Shown here: one piece after another, positions 26,757 through 35,255 of the stretch | Numbering within the stretch: the first letter of the stretch is position 1 | How the letters are laid out: every line of letters starts with the position of its first letter | DNA from: Mucilaginibacter oryzae | Lineage (GTDB): Bacteria; Bacteroidota; Bacteroidia; Sphingobacteriales; Sphingobacteriaceae | Assembly: GCF_003148845.1 (NCBI RefSeq) | Contig: NZ_QGHA01000001.1 | Span: 1 to 64,000 of the forward strand | DNA length: 64,000 nt | Reading direction: 5' to 3' | Translations under genes and position numbers: made by a program | The notes under the pieces: model-generated | What the model was told of the DNA's origin: nothing | The model's input: the letters and a program-made list of their open reading frames with translations, nothing else | The model's database searches: none

Positions 26757-26857
26757 GGCAGCAGCTGGTTTTTAAAAGGTTGATCTGCATCATAGTTTCA
26801 ATTGAGTTAAAAATAGTTGGAGCGGCTGTTAAAGAAGTATCGGCGAATAAATATGAG

Positions 26858-27190
26858 TTATAACAAGCTTTGTAAAGATTTGTTCAGCAAAAAAGCCTCT
26901 TGCGAAGCTTTTATCCGGTTACTTATTGCCGGCAGTTTTGCTTTTTCTTTAGGTACGGGCTTTTTATAGTCTCTTCGCCAATAAGCGGCTAACGCTAACC
27001 CATGCAAATTTGATTTATACGCTTCGAAGTAAACGCGCAAAGATTTCGCTTGTACGGCTGTAACTACTACTATCCGGATAGCGTACTTTATTTTATCCTA
27101 AGGAAACTGTTTGATATGCTTGCCAAAACTGGAGTTAAAGAAAGATGACGATATTAGCGTACTGCCGATAAAGGATATCTCAACTAATTG
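26858..27190 (-). pseudogene. Relic copy 2 of the small repeated gene family
   Basis: One continuous minus-strand frame with a TAG stop in the middle: SSSFFNSSFGKHIKQFP, stop, DKIKYAIRIVVVTAVQAKS, LRVYFEAYKSNLHGLALAAYW. It aligns with copy 1 over the first half and copy 3 over YFxAYKSNxH. The tail (RRDYKKPVPKEKAKLPAISN) is unique to this copy. It has no start codon upstream. It is clearly decayed; the family is not firmly recognised. Confidence 0.55.
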
Positions 27191-27264
27191 ATTTGATTTT
27201 ATTGAAGGGATAATCTGCATTGCCGGCAAGCCCCGGATGTGCACGCTATATGATCATTTAAAGT

Positions 27265-27480
27265 TTATTGCAAGAAATCGGATTGTTTTAATCCATCTTC
27301 TGAATTAAAAAAAATCATTGCTGTATAAAGTGTTCCCATCACTGTTTGTATGGGCCGGTATTGGACATCCGGAAGATAGGCAAAGCCGATAGTTTCTAAA
27401 AAAGCATTTGTTTCTTTTTCCAGTTCCGCAACGGTAGCCGACTCAATTATTTTAACAAGCTTACTTAAGCGGACGGGCAT
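27265..27480 (-). CDS. Hypothetical small protein
   Basis: A 71-residue frame from ATG 27480: VKIIESATVAELEKETNAFL, GFAYLPDVQYRPIQTVMG, YTAMIFF. A helix followed by two strands is plausible (a small alpha-beta fold). No signal peptide. It lies between two relics of another family but has no stop or frameshift itself. No function assigned. Confidence 0.5.
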   Translation of the reverse strand: MPVRLSKLVKIIESATVAELEKETNAFLETIGFAYLPDVQYRPIQTVMGTLYTAMIFFNSEDGLKQSDFLQ

Positions 27481-27639
27481 AATTTATATTTGATTTAGCT
27501 AAGATAAAATTTCCAAACGTAATTGAATGAAAACGCTACTGTTTTGCTTTTGTCGGTGTTTTTATACCGCCATTTTCATATTTAGCCAAACAATAAAGCC
27601 CCATATGATGCGCGGCCTCCCAATAATGTAATAAGAGTT

Positions 27640-27746
27640 TTCTTCGCCAGTGAGCGGCTAAGGGTTAACGAGCAATTTTAGCAATGCATATTTGATTTAT
27701 AGGCGTTGAAGTAATCACGCAAGAATTTCGTTTGTACGGCTACGTC
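27640..27746 (-). pseudogene. Relic copy 3 of the small repeated gene family
   Basis: The minus-strand frame AVQTKFLRDYFNAYKSNMHC ends at TAA 27678-27680. It matches AVQAKSLRVYFEAYKSNLHG of copy 2. DNA similarity continues past the stop (CTTCGCCAGTGAGCGGCTAA here, CTTCGCCAATAAGCGGCTAA near 26973). Only the 3' end of the gene survives. The rest of 27481-27909 holds nothing else I can identify. Confidence 0.5.
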
Positions 27747-27909
27747 TCTTTACAACTTGATGAAATAAAAGACACCCGCTTCTAAGGATGCCTTCAATTT
27801 ATTTTAACTATAACTGAATAAAGAACGATTGAAGCTTTTTATGGTATTCCGTCAAATCCATTTTCCCTGATGAAGGCTAATCACACCAGAATAATAATGG
27901 TATATTAAT

Positions 27910-29586
27910 TCATTGTTTAACGTAACCTTTCAAACCGCTATCCAGATATTTCAAGTAGCTAAGCGGATCATAATCGGCTCCTTGCGGAGTTACTAACGGC
28001 GCCTGCGTATCAGGATCAAGCAGCACGTAAAAGGGTTGCGAATTGGATCCAAATTTTGAAGTTTGGAGGTAGCTCCATTTATTACCAATGGTTTGGATCT
28101 TTCTTCCTTCAGGTGTGGTGGTTTGCTCAGCTTTAGCCAGATCTGTCTTATCGTCAACATATAGTTGTATCAATACATAATCTTGTGTAATTCTTTGATA
28201 CACCTGTTTGTCCGGCCATACGTCAGCTTCCATTTTACGGCAATTGACACAGGCGTGGCCTGTAAAATCTATCATCACCGGCTTATGTACCTTTTTTGCA
28301 TAAGCAAGGCCTTCGTCATAATCAAAATAGGGATTAAATCCTTTTGGTTTATCAAACAAATCGGCATATTTATGCGGGCGAACGTCGGTGATCGTATTAC
28401 TATTTCTATTATCAGTGTTCATGCCGGGATTTGACAGGTCAAAATCCTGGGTTGCCTGCGGCGGAAGAAAAGCACTGATTGATTTGAGCGGGGCGCCCCA
28501 CAAACCCGGTACCATATACATGCTGAACGCCAAAACGATAATGGCCAAAAAAAGCCTTGGAACCGAGATATATTTCAGATCGCTGTCATGACTGAATTTT
28601 AATTTACCCAATAAATAAAAGCCCATCAGCGCAAAAATCACGATCCACAATACCAGGAAAATTTCCCTGTCAAACCAATGCCAATGATAAGCCAGGTCTA
28701 CATTACTCAAAAATTTGAAGGACAAGGCCAGCTCCAGAAAGCCCAGGGTAACCTTTACACTGTTAAGCCATCCACCTGATTTAGGCAACGATTGAAGCCA
28801 ACTGGGAAACATAGCAAACAATACGAACGGTATGGCCAGCGCCAGTGCAAAACCCAGCATGCCGATAGCCGGCCCCAATAATGCCCCTGTGGTGGCAGCC
28901 TGAACCAGCAGTGTACCAATAATAGGACCGGTGCAGCTAAAAGACACCAGCGCTAATGTGGCCGCCATAAAAAACAATCCTGCCAAGCCGCCTTTATCTG
29001 AGTTCTGATCCATTTTATTTACCCAGCCCGAAGGCAGGGTAATTTCAAAAGCCCCCAGAAATGATGCGGCAAACGCCACAATTAACAGAAAGAAACCAAA
29101 GTTGAAGATGCCGTTGGTTGATAAACTATTTAAGGCGTCGGGGCCGAAGATTATGGTTACCAGGAGGCCCATCACTACGTATATCGCTACTATACTGGCG
29201 CCATAAATAGCGGCCTTACCTACCGCGCTCCCCTTGTTATCGCCGGATTTGGTGAAATAGCTAACCGTTAAAGGTAGCATGGGAAAAATGCAGGGCATTA
29301 ACAGGGCCGCAAATCCACCGGCTAAACCGGCTAAAAATATGGCCCAGGGGGCTTGTTTGCTTTGCCCTTTGGCAGTTTCCTTTAATGCCGCCTTTCCGCG
29401 TTTTTTATCCGCTGTTTTTTCCCGGCTGCCGTCTTTTTTTGTTGTCCCGGTGGTTTTTGTAGCCGGTGGTGTATTAATAGGGGTAAATTGTATACCCGAG
29501 GTTGATGCAGTGTCTTGTGCCTTTGCGACATGTTGGGCGAACGCTATCCCTGTAATTAATAAAATAAATAATATGATCCGCTTCAT
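27910..29586 (-). CDS. DsbD-type thiol-disulfide transporter lacking its N-terminal alpha domain
   Basis: A 558-residue inner-membrane protein. After a signal peptide and a Lys-rich linker (about 50-80) comes the eight-helix CcdA/DsbD transmembrane domain, with its two conserved cysteines in LLMPCIFPMLP and VSFSCTGPIIG. The C-terminal periplasmic thioredoxin domain has GHACVNCRKM (CxxC). It moves electrons from the cytoplasm to periplasmic thiol proteins such as the TlpA-like protein at 11.7 kb. The alpha domain normally fused at the N-terminus is encoded separately about 380 bases upstream. Confidence 0.92.
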   Translation of the reverse strand: MKRIILFILLITGIAFAQHVAKAQDTASTSGIQFTPINTPPATKTTGTTKKDGSREKTADKKRGKAALKETAKGQSKQAPWAIFLAGLAGGFAALLMPCIFPMLPLTVSYFTKSGDNKGSAVGKAAIYGASIVAIYVVMGLLVTIIFGPDALNSLSTNGIFNFGFFLLIVAFAASFLGAFEITLPSGWVNKMDQNSDKGGLAGLFFMAATLALVSFSCTGPIIGTLLVQAATTGALLGPAIGMLGFALALAIPFVLFAMFPSWLQSLPKSGGWLNSVKVTLGFLELALSFKFLSNVDLAYHWHWFDREIFLVLWIVIFALMGFYLLGKLKFSHDSDLKYISVPRLFLAIIVLAFSMYMVPGLWGAPLKSISAFLPPQATQDFDLSNPGMNTDNRNSNTITDVRPHKYADLFDKPKGFNPYFDYDEGLAYAKKVHKPVMIDFTGHACVNCRKMEADVWPDKQVYQRITQDYVLIQLYVDDKTDLAKAEQTTTPEGRKIQTIGNKWSYLQTSKFGSNSQPFYVLLDPDTQAPLVTPQGADYDPLSYLKYLDSGLKGYVKQ

Positions 29587-29969
29587 TAATCTCTCTGTTT
29601 TTTTCGATCCAGATATTTGTTACAATTTTTGTAGACCCAGGTTTATCATGTAATTGTGATACCTGGTCAGGTTTAAAAGATGATATAAGAGCGATAGTCT
29701 GCCTCCTGCCGGTAGATATCAGCTATATTTTAACCACTATTGATGATAAAAAGCTATTACTTCTCCGTGGTGCCGGGCCCATCATAATTAACATTAGCTG
29801 TATCTCAACAACCCAATAAGCTGGGCAGTTAAAAGAAACGGTTATCGTTTAAAGGTGTCAACCAGAAGTTCCTGTTCTACACAAAGACATCAACAAGTTG
29901 GAAAAAACCGGGCAAAGGCATAGCCTGAGGTACTCCTCAAATCGCATTGACACTACGAATTTTACAGCT
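29587..29969. other. Gene-free spacer in the dsbD region
   Basis: 383 bases without a convincing gene. On the minus strand, near 29770-29810, a frame reads ANVNYDGPGTTEK then stop. This distantly recalls the C-terminus of the DUF1543 protein (LTANYNGPTDD) and could be a relic, but the match is short. I see no clear terminator or promoter. Confidence 0.3.
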
Positions 29970-30419
29970 TTATTTGATTGGTATGCTAAAGTCTATATTA
30001 TCCGGAGGCAAGCATTTCTGATCGTTACAGGTCATATATTCCAGTTTACCGCTAACGGTAACCTGCCTCGCCTTCAGCTTAATTTTCTGCTGAAAAATCA
30101 CGCTGCCTTCAAAAAAGCCAACCTCCATTCCAAAAGCTTTTTCCATCCGGGTTATCGGCTGTGGTTCGGTGGTTCTGCCTACCAGGGTAAAAGTATTTGA
30201 CGGATTAAAATTAATAGTGGTTTTAACCGGTCCACCGTCTTTAACAAACTGGGAATATACATGCCAGCCGACATCAATAGTTGCCTTAATATATACCACG
30301 GCCTCGGTTGCGCTTGTTTTCCTGGCAGCATAACTCCACTTTACCGGTTGCAAAATCTGCGATTTGCTTTGCAGGGCAAACAAGATCAGCATGGTTATGA
30401 TAGTTGTAATTTTTTTCAT
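29970..30419 (-). CDS. DsbD alpha-domain-like periplasmic protein
   Basis: A 149-residue exported protein with a signal peptide (MKKITTIITMLILFALQSKS). The rest is the immunoglobulin-like DsbD N-terminal (alpha) domain, with the conserved Cys pair in MTCNDQKCLPP. It would pass electrons between the membrane domain and thiol partners. It stands as a separate gene upstream of a DsbD that lacks this domain, so the two proteins probably together do what the fused protein does elsewhere. Confidence 0.85.
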   Translation of the reverse strand: MKKITTIITMLILFALQSKSQILQPVKWSYAARKTSATEAVVYIKATIDVGWHVYSQFVKDGGPVKTTINFNPSNTFTLVGRTTEPQPITRMEKAFGMEVGFFEGSVIFQQKIKLKARQVTVSGKLEYMTCNDQKCLPPDNIDFSIPIK

Positions 30420-30437
30420 TTTATTTTTCTTGATTAA

Positions 30438-31460
30438 TTATTGAATAACGGGTTCATTTAAACGGGAGATAGGCTGATATCCGGTAAAATCAGTTTCTGT
30501 TGAGATATAGCCATCTTTAACAGGTTCTTCTTTTACAAGATCGGTGCTCAGGTACTTTTTATTGCTGTCGCATAGCAGCGTAACCACTACCGCGTTACCC
30601 CCTAATTGTTCCTTTAATTTAATGCCGCCGATAACATTGGCACCTGATGATATGCCTACGGCCAACCCCAGTTGTTTAGATAACTTTTGTGCCATGATGA
30701 TAGCATCACCATCGCCTGCCTGCACTACCTCATCCAAGGTTTCCAGCTTTACAATTGCCGGTATAAACTCATCCGAAATTCCCTGTATGCGATGGCTGCC
30801 TACCTTATACCCCGTCGTTAACGTGGGCGACTCGGCAGGCTCAAGGGGATGGATCTCAGCTTCGGGATTCATCATTTTCAGATATTTACCGACCCCCATG
30901 ATCGTTCCACCTGTACCTACCCCCGCCACAAATGCATCGGGCTTAAGGCCCAGGCCAACAAGTTGCTCCCATATTTCGGGCCCCGTTGTCATTTCGTGCG
31001 CTTCGGCATTATAGAGGTTTTCAAATTGTTGAGGTAAAAAAACTCCGCCGTTGGCCGCCAACTCCTCACTTAATTTAATACTGCCTAAAAAGCCGCCTTG
31101 TTCTTTACTGATCAATAGTACCTCGGCACCCATACTTTTGATAATATCCATGCGCTCTTTACTTAACCAATTTGGCATAATTATCTTTACATCGTGACCA
31201 AGCGCCCTCCCTATTGCTGCAAAAGCAATACCCGTGTTGCCGCTGGTGGCCTCAATAATGGTATCGCCAGACGCTATGTTTCCATTTTGATAAGCCTTGT
31301 ATAAAATATACAGCGCCATCCTGTCCTTTACACTACCGGTAAGGTTATAATGCTCGCATTTTACATAAATTTCTCCGGGCTTGCCTTGGTACTTATACTG
31401 TAGTTTTAACATCGGCGTGTTACCCACCAGGTACCATAGGTCCTGAAATTTCTTTTCCAT
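30438..31460 (-). CDS. PLP-dependent cysteine synthase family protein
   Basis: Start set at ATG 31460 ([16 protein letters not shown]), the usual beginning of this family; a longer frame upstream lacks similarity. The PLP Lys lies in NLTGSVKDR, the substrate loop is [12 protein letters not shown], and the phosphate-binding loop is [10 protein letters not shown]. It is a fold-type II beta-elimination/replacement enzyme, either cysteine synthase or a cystathionine beta-synthase-like enzyme; it lacks the CBS regulatory part. It ends 18 bases before the DsbD-alpha gene. A Lrp regulator is transcribed divergently and may control it. Confidence 0.9.
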   Translation of the reverse strand: MEKKFQDLWYLVGNTPMLKLQYKYQGKPGEIYVKCEHYNLTGSVKDRMALYILYKAYQNGNIASGDTIIEATSGNTGIAFAAIGRALGHDVKIIMPNWLSKERMDIIKSMGAEVLLISKEQGGFLGSIKLSEELAANGGVFLPQQFENLYNAEAHEMTTGPEIWEQLVGLGLKPDAFVAGVGTGGTIMGVGKYLKMMNPEAEIHPLEPAESPTLTTGYKVGSHRIQGISDEFIPAIVKLETLDEVVQAGDGDAIIMAQKLSKQLGLAVGISSGANVIGGIKLKEQLGGNAVVVTLLCDSNKKYLSTDLVKEEPVKDGYISTETDFTGYQPISRLNEPVIQ

Positions 31461-31674
31461 GTTTATTGCCAGATCAAATACAGCTGCGCCGTCCCTCATA
31501 CTTAAATTTTATGGCTTAAAATTCAGCATATCCTATAATAGTAACAATCATCTTCAAAAAATCCGTAAATTTTATGGTTAATTGTGTTTATAGTTAGTTT
31601 ATTTTCAGTTTTAATGCTTTTTAGTTCTTATCATTGTATCTTTTTTCAACAGCCCCAATTTCAAACTTTTATAA

Positions 31675-32136
31675 ATGAATGATTTAGATGCAACTGACCT
31701 AGAAATTTTAAAGCTTTTACAGCAAAATGCTTCATTAACCAATAAAGAGATTTCTTACAAGCTTCATAAATCGATTGCCACTGTTCATGAGAGGATAAGG
31801 CGATTGAAAGACCAGGGTTATATTAAGCGTGTAGTAGCTATTCTTGACAGCAAAAAGATCAACAGAAACCTGATCGCGTTTAGCCACGTACTTTTGAATG
31901 ACCATACTGCCAATACGCTGAATGGCTTTGAAGCCGAAGTTGCAAAATTCCCGGAAGTGATGGAGTGCTTTCAGATGACCGGAACCTTTGACTTTATTCT
32001 GCGCATAGCCACGAGTGACATGGAGGCTTACCACCATTTTTACAGGAACAAACTGGCAACCCTACCTAATATCACCACCGTGCAAAGTTTCTTCGTTTTA
32101 TCTGAAACCAAGAGCGATACGGCATATCCCTTATAA
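31675..32136 (+). CDS. Lrp/AsnC-family transcriptional regulator
   Basis: A 153-residue regulator with helix-turn-helix at about 5-50 (LTNKEISYKLHKSIATVHERIRRL is the recognition region) and a RAM ligand-binding domain at about 70-140 (VMECFQMTGTFDFILRI). It is divergent from the cysteine-synthase-like gene, with 214 bases between, so control of sulfur amino-acid metabolism and of itself is likely. A strong terminator follows. Confidence 0.92.
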   Translation: MNDLDATDLEILKLLQQNASLTNKEISYKLHKSIATVHERIRRLKDQGYIKRVVAILDSKKINRNLIAFSHVLLNDHTANTLNGFEAEVAKFPEVMECFQMTGTFDFILRIATSDMEAYHHFYRNKLATLPNITTVQSFFVLSETKSDTAYPL

Positions 32137-32145
32137 ATTTCACTA

Positions 32146-32191
32146 TTACTAAAACAGGCAACATCGTTATACGTGTTGCCTGTTTTAGTAA
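32146..32191 (+). terminator. Strong hairpin after the Lrp gene
   Basis: A perfect 18-bp stem (left arm 32146-32163, TACTAAAACAGGCAACA; right arm 32174-32191) with a 10-base loop begins 10 bases past the Lrp stop. The right arm ends in TGTTTTAGTAA rather than a long U run. It can also work from the other side. Confidence 0.75.
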
Positions 32192-32235
32192 GTTCATAGC
32201 TGAAGATTTATAGTAATATGGAAAAACCATTTTGG

Positions 32236-32327
32236 TTGACCACTATTTACGAATTTTATTTACAATGCTAACCATTTGATTCTTACAACCAAAGGTGGTC
32301 AAAACCAAATTGACCAACAGGGGTCAA
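32236..32327. promoter_or_regulatory. Cluster of TTGACCA / TGGTCAA half-sites upstream of the glycosidase genes
   Basis: Four half-sites occur within 92 bases: TTGACCA 32236-32242, TGGTCAA 32296-32302, TTGACCA 32310-32316, GGTCAA 32322-32327. The middle two form a perfect inverted repeat with a 7-base spacer. The rest of the 558-base gap (32137-32694) shows no gene. The array lies about 370 bases before the GH95 start and may be an operator. Confidence 0.4.
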
Positions 32328-32694
32328 TTTGTTGTGGTTTATCCAGGATATTTAGCCTTGCAGATTTTTGCGTGTGTCCAAACAGAATTTCGACCAAGTG
32401 TCTTCCGCGTTGTTTGACAAAGTCCGCTGTCTGAAAAAATCTATTCTGAATTTCGTGACACGTATCCATTTGAGCTCAAGGTTACGGCGGAACTTTGCCA
32501 ATGAAAAAAGTCATTGATCCCTCGGCGCTACCTATAACTTTTAATGCCCCGTCGACGTGAACGAGCCGACAGGGTTTAAAAAGTCGGATTTTTATAAAAT
32601 AAAGTCGTTTAATTTAAATTTTTTATCAAACGTACCTCATTATTTTGTTCCATTGCTTTCGGAGCTAAACTCATATCCGTGAGAATGAACAATC

Positions 32695-35163
32695 ATGAAA
32701 ATTTTACTAAAATTTGTACTATTCGGGATCCTGATTCTAAACCTACAATTTCACAGCGTCATTGCACAATCGCATAAAAACACTTTTTCTACCAACTACC
32801 GCAATAATCTTTTATGGTATTTGAAACCTGCTCAAGTATGGGAAGAGGCGCTGCCTATAGGAAATGGTCGGCTTGGTGCAATGATTTTTGGTGATCCGGA
32901 AAATGACCGCCTTCAGCTCAACGAGATCACTTTATGGTCTGGTGATCCGCAAACTGATGCTGACAGGCCTGGCGCCTATAAATACTTAGACACCATCCGT
33001 AGCGCTATCAGAGATCAGGATTATCCTCTGGCGCACAAGCTTACCAATCAGCACTTCACTTCATCTGCTCCTTATTCATCATCTTATCAAACATTAGGAG
33101 ACCTATGGTTAAAGTTTAAACTTCCCAATAAACAACCTGCTACCGATTATTTAAGATGGCTGGATATTGACCAGGCCATTGCCGGTATATCTTTTACGTC
33201 TGGTGGCGTGAATTTTAAACGCGAGATTTTTTCAAGCGCTGCAGATCATGTGTTATTACAGAAAATTACCGCATCCCGGAAAGGCTGCATATCGCTTACC
33301 CTAAATTTAAACAGGATTGAGGATGCCAGTACTCATTTTGTAGCGCCTAACAAACTCATCATGAGAGGCCACGCAGGCGGGGCGTTAATTTACGAAGCGC
33401 AACTCACCGTTGTGAACAAAGGCGGTTCGGTAACCGCTTCCAAAAACGGCATTCAAGTTAAAAACGCAGATGACGTGCTTATTTATTTAACCGCCGGCAC
33501 TTCGTACAAGCTTGATTATGCTAAGTTATTCAAAGGGCCTGATCCTCACCAATCAGTAAATCGCCAGATGACGTTGGCTTTGGCAAAGCCATACCCGTTG
33601 CTCAGGGCAGCTCACATCAACGAATATCAACAATATTTTCGACGCGTTGATTTTAAACTTGGAGGCACCGCAGCCAATGATCTGCCTACTGATCAACGTT
33701 TAAAAGCCTATGGAGACGGCACAGCTGATCCGGCTTTTGCTGCTTTATTTTACCAGTATGGCCGGTACTTACTCATATCATCCAGCCGCCCCGATAATCC
33801 GTTGCCTTCAAATTCTCAGGGCTTATGGGGCGACGGATTGGACCTACCCTGGAAATGTGATTACAAATCCAATATTAATTATGAGATGAATTACTGGCCT
33901 GCCGAACAAGCCAATCTTTCGGAGTTGCATATGCCTATGATCAGGCTAACTCAGGCATTGGTAACACCGGGTACAAAAACTGCAAAAACATATTACGGCC
34001 CGCAAACTCCAGGCTGGTATTATGGGTATACCACCAATGGCTGGGCGTGGACCAGTCCGGGAGCTCAGCTATCATGGGGTGTTTTTGCAGGTGGAAGCGG
34101 TTGGGTATGCCAGCATCTGTGGGAACATTATGCCTTCTCCCGAGATAAGAAATATCTGAAAAGTATCTATCCGGTTTTAAAAGGTGCTGCCCAGTTCTAT
34201 TTAGCCACACTCATACGCGACAAGAATGGGTATCTGGTAACCTCTCCATCAACATCTCCGGAGAATAATTTTATTACGGACAAAAGTGTTAAATCTGACG
34301 TGACAGAAGGCGCTACAATGGAAAAATCTATCATTTGGGACCTTTTTACCAATGTTGCACAAGCCAGTAGCGAATTGAATATTGACGCTGATTTTAGAAA
34401 AGCGGTTGTAGCATCCCGTAATCAGCTCAGCCCACTAAGAATCGGTAAAGGTGGCCAACTCATGGAATGGAATGAAGATTGGGATCTGAATTCTGATGAC
34501 CCACATCACAGGCATACTTCTCACCTTTTTGCTTTACATCCGGGCCGGCAAATCACTGCGCTTGGTACACCTGCATTAGCGCAGGCGGCTAAGCGGACCT
34601 TGGAGCTAAGAGGCGACGACGGAACAGGCTGGGCATTAGCCTGGAAAGAGAATTTTTGGGCACGTTTACGTCAGGGTGATCATGCTTTTAAATTGTTATC
34701 TAATCAGCTAAGATTCACAACAACAACTGAAACAGTTATGGCTGACGCCGGAGGGACTTATGCCAATCTTTTTGACGCGCATCCGCCGTTTCAAATAGAT
34801 GGAAACTTTGGAGCTGTCTCCGGTATAACAGAAATGCTGTTACAAAGCATGGAAAGCTATCAAAACGCAAAAGGTGGACAGTCATACATCATCGATCTGT
34901 TACCTGCGCTGCCTACTGCCTGGGGCAGCGGTAGCATTACCGGGTTAAAGGCAAGAGGAGGATTCGAGGTGGCGTTGGCGTGGAAAGCCGGCAAACTTGT
35001 GCACGGCACAATCAAATCATTTCATGGTGAGCCGTTTCGCATCAGGACAAAATATCCTCTGAAAATCTCAGGAATGTCTTTGATCCCGATAAAAACAAAT
35101 GATTGTTATCTCTACACGCTTACTTCCAAAGCGGGTAAAATATATCAATTGTCAACCATGTGA
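32695..35163 (+). CDS. Glycoside hydrolase family 95 (alpha-L-fucosidase type)
   Basis: An 822-residue exported enzyme with a signal peptide (ILILNLQFHSVIAQ). The GH95 opening motif is WEEALPIGNGRLGAMIFG, then LNEITLWSGDP. The catalytic (alpha/alpha)6 barrel follows, with NSQGLWGDG, NYEMNYWPAEQANL, and the acidic segment WNEDWDLNSDDPHHRHTSHL that holds the active-site carboxylates. It ends with a beta domain. GH95 enzymes cleave alpha-1,2-linked fucose, and some act on galactose. It is co-oriented with a GH2 gene 92 bases downstream, so both probably trim the same glycan. Confidence 0.93.
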   Translation: MKILLKFVLFGILILNLQFHSVIAQSHKNTFSTNYRNNLLWYLKPAQVWEEALPIGNGRLGAMIFGDPENDRLQLNEITLWSGDPQTDADRPGAYKYLDTIRSAIRDQDYPLAHKLTNQHFTSSAPYSSSYQTLGDLWLKFKLPNKQPATDYLRWLDIDQAIAGISFTSGGVNFKREIFSSAADHVLLQKITASRKGCISLTLNLNRIEDASTHFVAPNKLIMRGHAGGALIYEAQLTVVNKGGSVTASKNGIQVKNADDVLIYLTAGTSYKLDYAKLFKGPDPHQSVNRQMTLALAKPYPLLRAAHINEYQQYFRRVDFKLGGTAANDLPTDQRLKAYGDGTADPAFAALFYQYGRYLLISSSRPDNPLPSNSQGLWGDGLDLPWKCDYKSNINYEMNYWPAEQANLSELHMPMIRLTQALVTPGTKTAKTYYGPQTPGWYYGYTTNGWAWTSPGAQLSWGVFAGGSGWVCQHLWEHYAFSRDKKYLKSIYPVLKGAAQFYLATLIRDKNGYLVTSPSTSPENNFITDKSVKSDVTEGATMEKSIIWDLFTNVAQASSELNIDADFRKAVVASRNQLSPLRIGKGGQLMEWNEDWDLNSDDPHHRHTSHLFALHPGRQITALGTPALAQAAKRTLELRGDDGTGWALAWKENFWARLRQGDHAFKLLSNQLRFTTTTETVMADAGGTYANLFDAHPPFQIDGNFGAVSGITEMLLQSMESYQNAKGGQSYIIDLLPALPTAWGSGSITGLKARGGFEVALAWKAGKLVHGTIKSFHGEPFRIRTKYPLKISGMSLIPIKTNDCYLYTLTSKAGKIYQLSTM

Positions 35164-35255
35164 GGCAAGGAAGCTCAAATTTTATGCACAATATACTGGC
35201 ATTTTAATCATTGAACCAAACACTACACTAATAAATTATTGACCTAACCGAGGCT

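Noticed and set aside
31461..31499. Extra 13 codons at the start of the cysteine-synthase-like protein
   Set aside because: Not part of the family fold and covers the divergent promoter region; ATG 31460 is preferred.
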